Source of the DNA: Burkholderia stagnalis
GTDB taxonomy: Bacteria; Pseudomonadota; Gammaproteobacteria; Burkholderiales; Burkholderiaceae
Assembly (NCBI RefSeq): GCF_902830275.1
Contig: NZ_CADESW010000027.1
Location: 39,774-103,773, forward strand
Direction of reading: 5' to 3'
DNA: 64,000 nt
Shown: positions 51,653 to 60,187 of the stretch, piece by piece
Layout of the letters: each line of letters opens with the position of its first letter
How positions within the stretch are numbered: position 1 is the stretch's first letter
The notes under the pieces: model-generated
Seen by the model: the letters and a program-made list of their open reading frames with translations, nothing else
Databases searched by the model: none
What the model was told of the DNA's origin: nothing
Position numbers and translations under genes: made by a program

Positions 51653-52612
51653 ATGGCCAAAGCATTCGCCTCCCAAGCCGACCTGGAAGAGAAGAAAGTC
51701 ACCTGGACCCGGCTCTCCGAAAACGCATACGCCTACACCGCCGAAGGCGACCCGAACTCGGGCGTGATCATCGGCGACGACAGCGTGCTGATCGTCGACA
51801 CGACCGCAACGCCCGCGATGGCGCAGGACCTGATCGCGAAGATCCGCGGCGTCACCGATAAGCCGATCAAGCACGTCGTGCTGTCGCACTACCACGCGGT
51901 GCGCGTGCTCGGCGCGTCCGCGTATTTCGCCGAAGGTGCGCAGCAGGTGATCGCGAGCCGCGGCACCTACGAGATGATCGTCGAGCGCGGCGAGGCCGAC
52001 ATGAAGTCGGAGATCGAGCGCTTCCCGCGCCTGTTCGCGGGCGTCGAGACGGTGCCGGGCCTGACCTGGCCGACGCTCGTGTTCGAGCGCGAGATCACGC
52101 TGTTCCTCGGCAAGCTCGAAGTGAAGATCATGCATCTCGGCTCGGGCCACACGAAGGGCGACACGGTCGTGTGGCTGCCGTCGCAGAGGGTGCTGTTCTC
52201 CGGCGACCTCGTCGAATACGACGCCGCGTGCTATTGCGGCGACGCGCAGCTCGAGCAGTGGCCGGCCACGCTCGAGGCGCTGCGCGCGCTCGGCGCGGAG
52301 AAGCTCGTGCCGGGGCGCGGCCCCGCGCTGCTGAACCCGGCCGAAGTGAACCAGGGCCTCGACTACACGAAGGATTTCGTCACGACGCTGCTCGCGCAGG
52401 GCCGCAAGGCGGTCGAGCGCAAGCTCGACCTGAAGGCCGCGATGGCGCTCACGCGCGAGGCGATGGACCCGAAGTTCGGCCACGTGTTCATCTACGAGCA
52501 CTGCTTGCCGTTCGACGTGTCGCGCGCGTTCGACGAGGCGAGCGGGATCGCGCATCCGCGCATCTGGACCGCCGAGCGCGACAAGGAAATGTGGGCCGCG
52601 CTGCAGGACTGA
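51653..52612 (+). CDS. MBL-fold metallo-hydrolase with altered second metal site
   Basis: A 319-residue metallo-beta-lactamase-fold protein. The usual HxHxDH motif appears as HYHAVR (His79, His81, Val83, Arg84). The next ligands are GSGHTKGD (His166) and SGDLVEYD (Asp185), while the final PGHG is PGRG (Arg222). The first metal site is therefore intact, but the Asp, His and His that form the second are replaced by Val, Arg and Arg. It may be mononuclear or have a changed chemistry. It starts a likely operon with two MFS transporters, controlled by the divergent tandem IclR regulator. Confidence 0.88.
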   Translation: MAKAFASQADLEEKKVTWTRLSENAYAYTAEGDPNSGVIIGDDSVLIVDTTATPAMAQDLIAKIRGVTDKPIKHVVLSHYHAVRVLGASAYFAEGAQQVIASRGTYEMIVERGEADMKSEIERFPRLFAGVETVPGLTWPTLVFEREITLFLGKLEVKIMHLGSGHTKGDTVVWLPSQRVLFSGDLVEYDAACYCGDAQLEQWPATLEALRALGAEKLVPGRGPALLNPAEVNQGLDYTKDFVTTLLAQGRKAVERKLDLKAAMALTREAMDPKFGHVFIYEHCLPFDVSRAFDEASGIAHPRIWTAERDKEMWAALQD

Positions 52613-52660
52613 GCGGCGGCTGACGGCGGGGCGTCCGGGCGGATGCCTCGCTCTTCCGTA

Positions 52661-52685
52661 GCGGCGGCCGCAACGAGGCCGCCGC
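52661..52685. repeat. intercistronic hairpin, 9-bp perfect arms
   Basis: GCGGCGGCC (52661-52669) and GGCCGCCGC (52677-52685) with a GCAACGA loop. It lies between the hydrolase and MFS genes and could stabilise or process the transcript. No T-run follows. Confidence 0.45.
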
Positions 52686-52771
52686 GATCCTCGATCTCAC
52701 AAGAAAGCAGGGCGCACGCACGCCCTCGGAGACTGCTGCGCGCTCGATTCGCGCAGTGTTTGGAGAGAGAC

Positions 52772-54121
52772 ATGCCCCAGACCCTTCCTGCCGAAGCGGC
52801 GGTTGCAGCCGCGTCCGCGTCCGCATCGGCTTCCGGCGACGCGTTGCTGTTCCGCAAGATCGCGTGGCGGATCATTCCGTTCCTGTTCCTCTGCTACGTC
52901 GTGTCGTTCCTCGACCGCATCAACATCGGCTTCGCGCAACTGCAGATGAAGCACGACCTCGGCTTCAGCGATGCGATGTACGGGCTCGGCGCGGCCGTGT
53001 TCTACGTCGGCTACGTGTTCTGCGAAGTGCCGAGCAACCTGCTGCTCGCGCGCTTCGGCGCGCGCCGCACGTTCACGCGGATCATGCTGCTGTGGGGCCT
53101 CGCGTCGACGGGGATGATGTTCGTGTCGACGCCGTCGCATTTCTACGTGCTGCGCTTCCTGCTCGGCGTGTTCGAGGCCGGCTTCTTTCCCGGCATCGTG
53201 CTCTACCTGACCTGGTGGTTCCCGGCGAACCGGCGCGCGGCGGCGATCTCGGTGTTCTTCGCAGGCGTCGCGGTCGCGGGCGTGCTCGGCGGGCTCGTGT
53301 CGGGCTGGATCATGCGCGACATGAGCGGCGTGCTCGGCCTGTACGGCTGGCAATGGATGTTCGCGATCGAAGGCGCGCCGGCGATCGTGCTCGCGTTCGT
53401 CGCGTTCGGCTACCTGGTCGACCGGCCGCAGGATGCCGCGTGGCTCACGCCGGACGAGAAGGCGCGCGTCACGGTGCTGTGTGCGGGCGGGCAGGGCCGC
53501 GATACGGCGCACGGCGCGCATGACTCGCGCAGCTTCGCCGCCGCGCTGCTGAACCCGCGCGTGTACCTGTTCGCGTTCATCTATTTCTCGCTGACCTGCG
53601 CGTCGCTGACGCTCAACTTCTGGATGCCGCTGATGATCCGCGATTTCGGCGTGACCGACGTCGTCGCGGTGAGCCTCTATACGGTCGTGCCGAACGCGAT
53701 CGGCGCGGTCGGCCTGATCCTGATCGCGCGCCGCTCCGACCGCACCGGTGAACGTCGCCGGCATTTCGCTTTCTGCACCGTCGGCGGCGGGCTCGCGCTG
53801 GCCGCGCTGACGCTGCACCTGCACAGCTTCGCGGCGATGCTCGCGTGCCTGTCGATCGCGGCGACGCTGATCTTCGCCGCGCTGCCGATCTTCTGGGCGG
53901 TGCCGACCGCGCATCTGTCCGGCAAGGCCGCGGCGGGCGGGATCGCGCTGATCAGCAGCATCGGCATCACGAGCGGCATCGTCAGCCCGTGGGTGATCGG
54001 CCTGATTCGCACCCGTACCGGCAGCATGGATCTCGCGGTGTACCTGCTGGCGGCGCTGCTGGTCGCGAGCGGCGCTGCGCTGATGCTCGGCGTGAAGGGC
54101 GAGCCCGCGCGGCGGGCGTGA
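52772..54121 (+). CDS. MFS transporter, anion:cation symporter (ACS) family
   Basis: A 449-residue, 12-helix permease. The family start FLFLCYVVSFLDRINIGFAQLQM is near residues 36-58, then the loop motif FGARRTFTRIML after TM2, FEAGFFPGIVLYLTWWFP near TM4 and GGIALISSIGITSGIVSPW near TM11. ACS members import organic anions such as phthalate, tartrate or glucarate. A closely related second copy follows directly. GGAGAGAGA is a strong ribosome-binding site. The substrate may be the compound hydrolysed by the upstream MBL protein. Confidence 0.92.
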   Translation: MPQTLPAEAAVAAASASASASGDALLFRKIAWRIIPFLFLCYVVSFLDRINIGFAQLQMKHDLGFSDAMYGLGAAVFYVGYVFCEVPSNLLLARFGARRTFTRIMLLWGLASTGMMFVSTPSHFYVLRFLLGVFEAGFFPGIVLYLTWWFPANRRAAAISVFFAGVAVAGVLGGLVSGWIMRDMSGVLGLYGWQWMFAIEGAPAIVLAFVAFGYLVDRPQDAAWLTPDEKARVTVLCAGGQGRDTAHGAHDSRSFAAALLNPRVYLFAFIYFSLTCASLTLNFWMPLMIRDFGVTDVVAVSLYTVVPNAIGAVGLILIARRSDRTGERRRHFAFCTVGGGLALAALTLHLHSFAAMLACLSIAATLIFAALPIFWAVPTAHLSGKAAAGGIALISSIGITSGIVSPWVIGLIRTRTGSMDLAVYLLAALLVASGAALMLGVKGEPARRA

Positions 54122-54188
54122 GCGACGGCGGCCCGCCCGGCGCGGTGAATCCGGCCGGGCCGGACAGAAACCATTCAGGAGACAACCG

Positions 54189-55532
54189 ATGTCTGCTCCT
54201 CTACAAGCGGAAGCGGCGCGCGGCGTGGCACCCGATGCCGGCACGCCCTCGGACGACGCGCTGTACCGCCGCATCGGCATGCGCATCGTGCCGTTCCTGT
54301 TCGTCTGCTACATCGTGTCGATCCTCGACCGCAGCAACATCGGCTTCGCGCAGTTGCAGATGCGGCAGGATCTCGGCCTGACCGACGCGATGTACAGCCT
54401 CGGCGCGGTGCTGTTCTTCGTCGGCTACGTGCTGTTCGAGGTGCCGAGCAATGCATTGCTGCGCCGCTTCGGCGCGCGCCGCACGTTCGCGCGGATCCTG
54501 GTGCTGTGGGGCGCGGTGTCGGTCGCGATGATCACCGTCGACAGCGCGCGGCAGTTCTACGCGCTGCGCTTCCTGCTCGGCGTGTTCGAGGCCGGCTTCT
54601 TCCCGGGCCTCGTGTTCTATCTGACGTACTGGTACCCGGCGCGGCGGCGCGCGTCGGTGCTGTCGATCTTCTACGCGGGCGTCGCGGTGGCGGGGATGGT
54701 CGGCGGGCTGCTGTCGGGCTGGATCATGCGCGGCATGTCGGGCGTGCTCGGGCTGCACGGCTGGCAATGGATGTTCGCGATCGAGGGGGCACCCGCGATC
54801 CTGCTCGGCGCGATCGCGTGGTTCTGGCTGTGCGACCGGCCCGAACAGGCCGCGTGGCTGACGCCGGACGACCGCCGCCGGCTCGCCGACGATCTCGCGG
54901 CCGATCGCGCGCAGGCGCCCGCGCGCGCGGCGGCGTCGCTGCGCGCGGTGCTCGCCGAGCCGCGCACGTACCTGTTCGCGTTCGTGTACTTCTCGCTGAC
55001 CACCGCACTGCTGATGCTGCTGTTCTGGATGCCGCTGATGATCCGCGAATTCGGCATCCACGACGTCGTGCATATCAGCCTGCTGTCGATCGTGCCGAAT
55101 GCGATCGGCGCGGCGGGCCTGATCGCGATTGCGCGGCGCTCGGACCGCAAACGCGAACGGCGCAGGCATTTCGCCGCCTGCGCGCTCGGCGGCGCGGTGG
55201 CGCTCGCGCTGCTGACGCTGCACCTGCCGAGCATCGTCGCGATGATGGCGCTGCTGTCGCTGGCCGCGATGCTGATCTTCGCCGCGCACCCGGTGTTCTG
55301 GGCGATGCCGTCCGGGTATTTCTCGGGCGCGGGCGCGGCCGGCGGGATCGCGTTGATCAGCAGCATCGGCGTGTCGAGCGGAATGATTACGCCGTGGATC
55401 GTCGGCACGATCCGCACGCGCACCGGCAGCATGGATCCGGCGATGCTGATGATCGCCGCGCTGCTCGCGGCGTGTGCGGTGGCGCTGCTGGCGGGGACAC
55501 GGGCGGAGCCGCCGACGGAGCCGGCGCGATGA
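54189..55532 (+). CDS. MFS transporter, ACS family, second tandem copy
   Basis: A 447-residue paralogue of the preceding transporter, similar along its whole length (LDRSNIGFAQLQM, FGARRTFARI, FEAGFFPGLVFYLTYWYP, GGIALISSIGVSSGMITPW). Differences cluster in loops and in the central cytoplasmic linker. It starts 67 bases after the first copy with a good ribosome-binding site (CAGGAGACAACC). Tandem ACS paralogues usually take related but distinct substrates, or one serves a downstream intermediate. Confidence 0.92.
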   Translation: MSAPLQAEAARGVAPDAGTPSDDALYRRIGMRIVPFLFVCYIVSILDRSNIGFAQLQMRQDLGLTDAMYSLGAVLFFVGYVLFEVPSNALLRRFGARRTFARILVLWGAVSVAMITVDSARQFYALRFLLGVFEAGFFPGLVFYLTYWYPARRRASVLSIFYAGVAVAGMVGGLLSGWIMRGMSGVLGLHGWQWMFAIEGAPAILLGAIAWFWLCDRPEQAAWLTPDDRRRLADDLAADRAQAPARAAASLRAVLAEPRTYLFAFVYFSLTTALLMLLFWMPLMIREFGIHDVVHISLLSIVPNAIGAAGLIAIARRSDRKRERRRHFAACALGGAVALALLTLHLPSIVAMMALLSLAAMLIFAAHPVFWAMPSGYFSGAGAAGGIALISSIGVSSGMITPWIVGTIRTRTGSMDPAMLMIAALLAACAVALLAGTRAEPPTEPAR

Positions 55533-55535
55533 CCG

Positions 55536-55967
55536 TCAATCCCCGGGAACGAAGGCCGAATTGAACACCACTTCCCGCAGACGGCCGTCCGGATCCTGAA
55601 AGTATCCGGAATAACCGCCCCGGAAGGTCGTGCCAGCCGGCTTCACGAGCCGCGCGCCGGCGGCGACCGCCTGCTGCATCGCTTGGTCGACCGGCTGTGC
55701 GCTTTCGACGTTGTGACCGATCGTGAACTCGGTCGCGCCGCGTCCGGAGACAGGCATTCCGGCGTAGTGCGCAATGTCGGCGCGGCGAAAGACGCCAGCT
55801 TCAGGTTGCTATGGAGATCGAAGAACGAGACCGCGCCATGTTCGAACTCCGTGCCGACGATGCCTTCCGTTTCCAGGCCCAGGCCGTCGCGGTAGAAGCG
55901 CATTGCCGTTTCCAGATCGTCGACGCCGATGGTCGGTACGCTGATTCTTGGTTTCGGCGGCGGCCAT
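55536..55967 (-). pseudogene. VOC/glyoxalase-superfamily gene with two compensating frameshifts
   Basis: On the minus strand, the start MAAAETK is followed after a +1 shift (near 55944-55949) by VOC-like sequence ISVPTIGVDDLETAMRFYRDGLGLE to KLASF. A second, opposite shift (near 55778-55788) joins it to DIAHYAGMPVSGRGATEFTIGHN and FQDPDGRLREVVFNSAF. The three pieces together look like one VOC protein of about 143 residues. The gene is therefore broken, or the assembly has two single-base errors that compensate. It converges on the second MFS gene. Confidence 0.75.
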
Positions 55968-56076
55968 CAAGGTTCGATGTGCTTGCAGGGGCGAATTCGC
56001 CAACCGAGCCGCACATCGCACCCGACAAGGAAAGCCGAATTGCCGCACCGATGATCCGGTAAGGGAAGGATGTCGA

Positions 56077-56868
56077 TCACGCCAGCAGCGTCGCGCCGGC
56101 CCATGCGATCAATACGACGCCCAGCGCGCGGCCGATGCGTTCGCCGCCGGGCAGGATCTTCTCCGCGAAGACGACGAGCGACAGCGCGGCGATCCAGACG
56201 AGATTCATCACGCCGCCGACGAATAGAAGTGCCATCAGCAGCCAGCAGCAGCCGATGCAGTAAAGGCCGTGGCGCAGTCCGAGCCGGAAACTGCCGGCGA
56301 CGCCCGGCCGCCAATGCGTAGTGAGGAACTTCACCGGCGACCTGCATTGCGTGAGGCAAGCGCGTTTGAACGGCGAAAGCTGATAAATCCCGGCCGCGGC
56401 CAGAACGATCGCGGAAAGGAGCGCACTTTTCGACCACAGCATCATTGCCGAAATGAGGCCGGTTGGCTGCAGCATTTTCTGCAGCGATGCCGCACCGATC
56501 GAAAACGCCAGCCAGGCCGTCAGGTAGCCGGCCAGTAGCGCCAGCGACGGCGCGGGCGATGCCCCGTCGGCCCCGTCGTAATGTCGCAAGACGCGCCGGT
56601 ACAGAAAGATGAGCGGCGTAGCGCCGGGCGTCATCATCGCGATCATCATCGTCCACCACATGACGATCACGGTCGCCAACGACGGATCCATGCTGCCGAT
56701 GCCGTGCGGCAGGCGATGCGGGAAGAGCGTGACGGCCGTCATGTCGAGCGCCGACATGCCCATTCCCGCGCCTGTCCACAGGTAGAGCCACGACAGCGCG
56801 ACGACGGCTGCCATGCCGAGCGCGGTGACGATGCGCTCGTGCCTGAGGAGCGCGTCGATGCCGATCAT
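56077..56868 (-). CDS. DUF2182 integral membrane protein
   Basis: A 263-residue membrane protein of the DUF2182 family. It has about seven hydrophobic segments, with MWWTMMIAMMTPGATPLIFLYR near residue 70, a CLTQCRSPVKF loop near 165, RHGLYCIGCCWLLMALLFVGGVMNLVWI and AEKILPGGERIGRALG. Histidines, methionines and cysteines in the membrane parts suggest a metal-related role, and DUF2182 proteins are often annotated as metal-binding. It overlaps the DUF1326 gene by 4 bases (ATGA), a widely conserved pair. Function unknown. Confidence 0.85.
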   Translation of the reverse strand: MIGIDALLRHERIVTALGMAAVVALSWLYLWTGAGMGMSALDMTAVTLFPHRLPHGIGSMDPSLATVIVMWWTMMIAMMTPGATPLIFLYRRVLRHYDGADGASPAPSLALLAGYLTAWLAFSIGAASLQKMLQPTGLISAMMLWSKSALLSAIVLAAAGIYQLSPFKRACLTQCRSPVKFLTTHWRPGVAGSFRLGLRHGLYCIGCCWLLMALLFVGGVMNLVWIAALSLVVFAEKILPGGERIGRALGVVLIAWAGATLLA

Positions 56869-57509
56869 GCGGCGGTGCGATGCCGGATCAGTCCCGTGTT
56901 GTTCATGTGCAGTCGCGCGAATTGCGCGTAGGTATCCTTGAGATCCAGTGCGATGTTTCCGCGCGAACGGCTGGTGCCGGAGCCGATCTCGGCCAGTTCG
57001 TATTCGAAGCCGTGCGGCAGGTCGATCCGGGCGCGATGTTCGGCGCCCGTCACCGGATTGCGGATCGGTTCCCCGACGACGTCGAAAATGCCTTCGACAT
57101 GAATCCGGCCGCGCCGGGCGTCGACGTCCACGTCGAAGTCGATTTTCGCGAAGATCGGATCGAACGCGTGCTCGAGCGTCGACGCGAATACCGAGAACAT
57201 CGTGGCGAACGGTTCGGTGTCCTGCCCCGTCATGATTTTCAGAACGGCGTCGCGCTGCGCCGGGCTGGCCCGTTCGTCGACGATCGGCTGGCACTTGCCC
57301 TTGCCTTCGTGGATGGGGCCCGGCCACTGGAACACCACCGCGAGGTTGACGCCATCGAGCCGCACGTCGCCGTAATGGCCGCTGCCGATCGAAATCGCGC
57401 CCATCGCTTCGCAAAAGCCGTTGGTCGGCGGCGCGCTGAACTGGCAAGGGCAACCGTATGAGCAATTGCAGTTCATCAGTTCGGTGCCTTGAATTTCCCA
57501 GGGCGTCAT
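56865..57509 (-). CDS. DUF1326 domain protein with Cys-rich motif
   Basis: A 214-residue DUF1326 protein. The N-terminus has the conserved metal- or redox-type motif NCNCSYGCPCQF. Most of the rest is a beta-rich domain with FEYELAEIGSGTSRS near residue 170. It lies directly upstream of the DUF2182 gene with a 4-base overlap, so the two are translationally coupled and likely form a complex. The pair is common in proteobacteria but its role is not established. The ATG at 57509 was chosen; earlier starts add unconserved residues. Confidence 0.87.
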   Translation of the reverse strand: MTPWEIQGTELMNCNCSYGCPCQFSAPPTNGFCEAMGAISIGSGHYGDVRLDGVNLAVVFQWPGPIHEGKGKCQPIVDERASPAQRDAVLKIMTGQDTEPFATMFSVFASTLEHAFDPIFAKIDFDVDVDARRGRIHVEGIFDVVGEPIRNPVTGAEHRARIDLPHGFEYELAEIGSGTSRSRGNIALDLKDTYAQFARLHMNNTGLIRHRTAA

Positions 57510-57590
57510 GGCAGTGCTCCTTGCGCGCCGCGTCGAGTCGCGTCGTTCGAATCTAGTGCACGCGCTGGGGGAAGTCAAAGCGGGGCTTGC

Positions 57591-57616
57591 CGCCGTTCGA
57601 AACTGCGCGAACGGCG
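57591..57616. repeat. inverted repeat, 9-bp perfect arms
   Basis: CGCCGTTCG (57591-57599) and CGAACGGCG (57608-57616) with an 8-base loop, 82 bases upstream of the DUF1326 start. It is a possible operator for that operon. Confidence 0.45.
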
Positions 57617-58231
57617 GTGGCGGTGGTCGTGCGGGCACGAGAAGAAGCTGCCCCGGACATCTTGCCTGTACTGGTCGGCAAGACGGTCAATCATGGCGGT
57701 GACGATTGAGTCTGCTTTCGTGCTCGCAAGCTGGAAGGGACGCCTGTCATGGAGAAAGATGTCCGGCGCGTGAACGGCAGGCGAGAGAAAGTGCTATCAG
57801 CGGTGTGGCGCAAGAAAAGCGCATGCGTGCAGATAAACTCGTTCAGATTTGATTTCAGGCATTTTTAACAATTCATTCAGTATTTCTATTCATGTTGCAT
57901 GTCGGTCATTCCTCGTTTAGAGCGGATTGAAGTGCGGCGCGTGGTGGCAGCGGGAGGGGCGACGTGGTCTGAGTGCTTGATACCCCGGCGTTGGCGGCGC
58001 GGGAATTTCGCGAGATCGAAAGCGCGAATCTCACGCTCGAGCGTCTTTGGCAGATGTTTTACGGATGAGTGCCGTTCGCTCGCCGCGTTGATTCGGTTGC
58101 TTGAGAGGATTCGCCGGAGATCTTTTAGGGCGTGCCTCATGGCCTGAAAAGATGTGAGGCATGAAAAAGTCTGTTGACGATTTGAGCGTCAATCATGATG
58201 AATATAGTTAGCATGACAAATCTAATGTGAA

Positions 58232-58251
58232 TTTGAATTGATCAATTCAAA
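58232..58251. promoter_or_regulatory. perfect 20-bp palindrome upstream of the CocE-type hydrolase
   Basis: TTTGAATTGATCAATTCAAA reads the same on both strands. A perfect 20-bp palindrome in AT-rich DNA about 180 bases upstream of the start codon is a strong candidate for a dimeric regulator site. Confidence 0.6.
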
Positions 58252-58318
58252 CGGGAGGAGAGGGTGGTGGTATATGACACTTTAATTTAGGTGGCGAGCT
58301 CTAAATGGAGTAGTTGTG

Positions 58319-58349
58319 TTGACAGCAAATTAGTAAAGCATGCTAACTA
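58319..58349 (+). promoter_or_regulatory. candidate sigma-70 promoter of the CocE-type hydrolase
   Basis: TTGACA (58319-58324) is a perfect -35 hexamer. GCTAAC (58342-58347) follows at 17 bases and TAACTA (58344-58349) at 19 bases. The leader would be about 75 bases long. Confidence 0.5.
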
Positions 58350-58427
58350 GATAGGCGTTGGGGTGGGCGGGCGTCACTGCCCGGATGAAGAGGTGTTGTG
58401 CTTTACTTTTATTGCTAAGGGGAATTT

Positions 58428-60146
58428 ATGAATATTCTGCGTTTGTTCGCCGGCCTTGGTTTGGCGCTGGCGGCGTCCTTGTCGCATGCCGCGATTGCAT
58501 GCCGACCGGCGACGCCGGCCGAGGCAGCGATCTATACCACGACGTCCGCGTTTCCGGGGGTGGTTTCGCCGAAGGACGGCACGTGCTGGGTCAACAATCT
58601 CATCGTGACGATGCCGGACGGTACGAAGCTGACCGCGAATGCCGCGCTGCCAAAAATCGTCAGCGCGGATCAGAAGTTTCCGAGCATCGTCATGATCGCC
58701 AGTTGGGCCGCGCCGGATTTCATCGAATATCGCGGCCAGCAGCAACGCCTCGCGCAAGATGGCTATATCGTCGTGAGCTATACGGCCCGCGGCTTCTACC
58801 TGTCGGGCGGACAGGTTGGCGTGGCGAGTCCGCAGGACGTGCAGGACGTCTCGTCGGTGGTGGACTGGATGATCGCCAATACGCAGGCGGACGCTGACCG
58901 GCTGGCCGTCAGCGGCATCTCCTACGGCGCGGGTATGTCGTTGCTGGCGCTGGCTCATGACCCACGGCTGAAGACGGCGGTCGCGTTTTCGGGGTGGGGC
59001 GATCTGGCCGACCAGTTGTATCAGGGGGACTCCCCGAACGCGACCTGGTCGGCTCTCCTGTTCCTGTCGGGGAAGGTGACGGGGCGTCTCGATCCGATCG
59101 TGGATCAGTACATCAATGCGCTGCTCGATCCGAACACATCCGAAGCCAAGATCAACGAGATCCGCGCATGGGCCAAGGTTCGTTCGCCTTCGTCCTATAT
59201 CGACGCCATCAACCGGCGCGGCGCGCCGGTGTTCATCGGCAAGAATTTTCAGGACGACATGTTCCCGCCGAATTCGTCGATGAGGATGTTTGCGGCACTC
59301 ACCGGCCCCAAAAAGTTGCTGTTGAGCTCCGGTGTTCATGCGCAGGCGGAAGTCGGCGGCGCGGTGCTCGGTGTGCCGAACTATCCGTACGATCAGGCGC
59401 ACCGCTGGTTCGACCGCTGGCTGAAGGGCGTACGGAACGGCGTGGATACCGAGCCGAAGGTCTCGATGCAGGTCAAGTTCACCGATACGAGGGATGTGTT
59501 CGAAACGTGGCCGGCCAGCAACGTCAGTACGCAGACGCTGTACGTCGGGCCGCGCGGCCCGATCCGCTGGGATTTGAGCTGCTTATGTGCGAAAGGCACG
59601 GCGGGCGACCTGCTGGGCGCGCCGAACCGGACGCCGGGCTCCGACCTGATCCAGAATCTCTTCGACACCACGGCGACGAGCGGCCCCATTCCAGTGCTGT
59701 CGACCTTCGGCGAAAGCGTGGGGGCGCCCGTGGTGAACGCGTTGTCGACGGTGAACCTTGCGGCAGGCGTGCGCTATGAAGGCGCGCCGCTCCGATCGCC
59801 GATGCGCCTGCGCGGCATTCCGACGCTGAACCTGCGCGTGACGCCGTCGCAGGCGCGTGCCCAGGTGGTCGCGTATCTGTACGACGTCGATGCACTCGGC
59901 GTGGGTACGCTGATCACGCATGGCACGCGCTCGCTGCACCGGGCCACACCGGGGGCGACGATCGATTTTCCGATCGAGTTTTCCGGGACAGCCTATGACG
60001 TGCCGGCCGGCCATCGTATCGGTATCGTGCTGGATACCTTCGACAGCCTGTACGGGCAGCCGGTCAATCCGGGCGAACGCTTCGGTGTGAAGTTCGAGTT
60101 CGATCCGACCAGGCAGTCGACGCTGGCGTTGCCGGTACGACTTTGA
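58428..60146 (+). CDS. exported CocE/NonD-family alpha/beta hydrolase
   Basis: A 572-residue protein of the CocE/NonD (X-Pro dipeptidyl-peptidase S15) family with a signal peptide ending SLSHAA. The nucleophile elbow is SGISYGAG (Ser near 167), the acid is in GKNFQDDMFPP, and the histidine is in SSGVHAQAE. A C-terminal jelly-roll (XPDC) domain follows from about residue 365, with RLRGIPTLNLRV and VPAGHRIGIVLDT. These enzymes cleave esters or peptides; the export signal means it acts in the periplasm or outside. AAGGGGAATTT before the ATG is a good ribosome-binding site. It is less GC-rich in wobble positions than its neighbours, hinting at transfer. Confidence 0.9.
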   Translation: MNILRLFAGLGLALAASLSHAAIACRPATPAEAAIYTTTSAFPGVVSPKDGTCWVNNLIVTMPDGTKLTANAALPKIVSADQKFPSIVMIASWAAPDFIEYRGQQQRLAQDGYIVVSYTARGFYLSGGQVGVASPQDVQDVSSVVDWMIANTQADADRLAVSGISYGAGMSLLALAHDPRLKTAVAFSGWGDLADQLYQGDSPNATWSALLFLSGKVTGRLDPIVDQYINALLDPNTSEAKINEIRAWAKVRSPSSYIDAINRRGAPVFIGKNFQDDMFPPNSSMRMFAALTGPKKLLLSSGVHAQAEVGGAVLGVPNYPYDQAHRWFDRWLKGVRNGVDTEPKVSMQVKFTDTRDVFETWPASNVSTQTLYVGPRGPIRWDLSCLCAKGTAGDLLGAPNRTPGSDLIQNLFDTTATSGPIPVLSTFGESVGAPVVNALSTVNLAAGVRYEGAPLRSPMRLRGIPTLNLRVTPSQARAQVVAYLYDVDALGVGTLITHGTRSLHRATPGATIDFPIEFSGTAYDVPAGHRIGIVLDTFDSLYGQPVNPGERFGVKFEFDPTRQSTLALPVRL

Positions 60147-60187
60147 TGGTGGCGACGGTTGCTTGAACGGCGAGGATGCCGTTGCGC

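Larger units (their letters stand above)
58205..58349. repeat. split 11-bp inverted repeat flanking the palindrome region
   Basis: TAGTTAGCATG (58205-58215) reappears inverted as CATGCTAACTA (58339-58349), the second copy overlapping the candidate -10. The 123 bases between contain the 20-bp palindrome. The layout suggests paired binding sites for one regulator with a possible loop. Confidence 0.45.
57510..58427. other. 918-base non-coding region with AT-rich right half
   Basis: No convincing gene was seen. The left third has coding-like GC but only short unrelated frames. A 9-bp inverted repeat lies at 57591-57616. The stretch 58140-58427 is strikingly AT-rich against the very GC-rich window. 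It holds a perfect 20-bp palindrome, an 11-bp split inverted repeat and a candidate promoter for the CocE-type hydrolase. The 57886-58140 frames on both strands were judged not to be genes. Confidence 0.45.

Noticed and set aside
57886..58147. Frames of 82-84 codons on both strands of the 57.9-58.1 kb region
   Set aside because: Composition is atypical for protein, and no motif or ribosome-binding site is present. One alternative + frame (LDTPALAAREFREIESANL) looks protein-like but is only about 31 codons long, so it might be a gene remnant at most.
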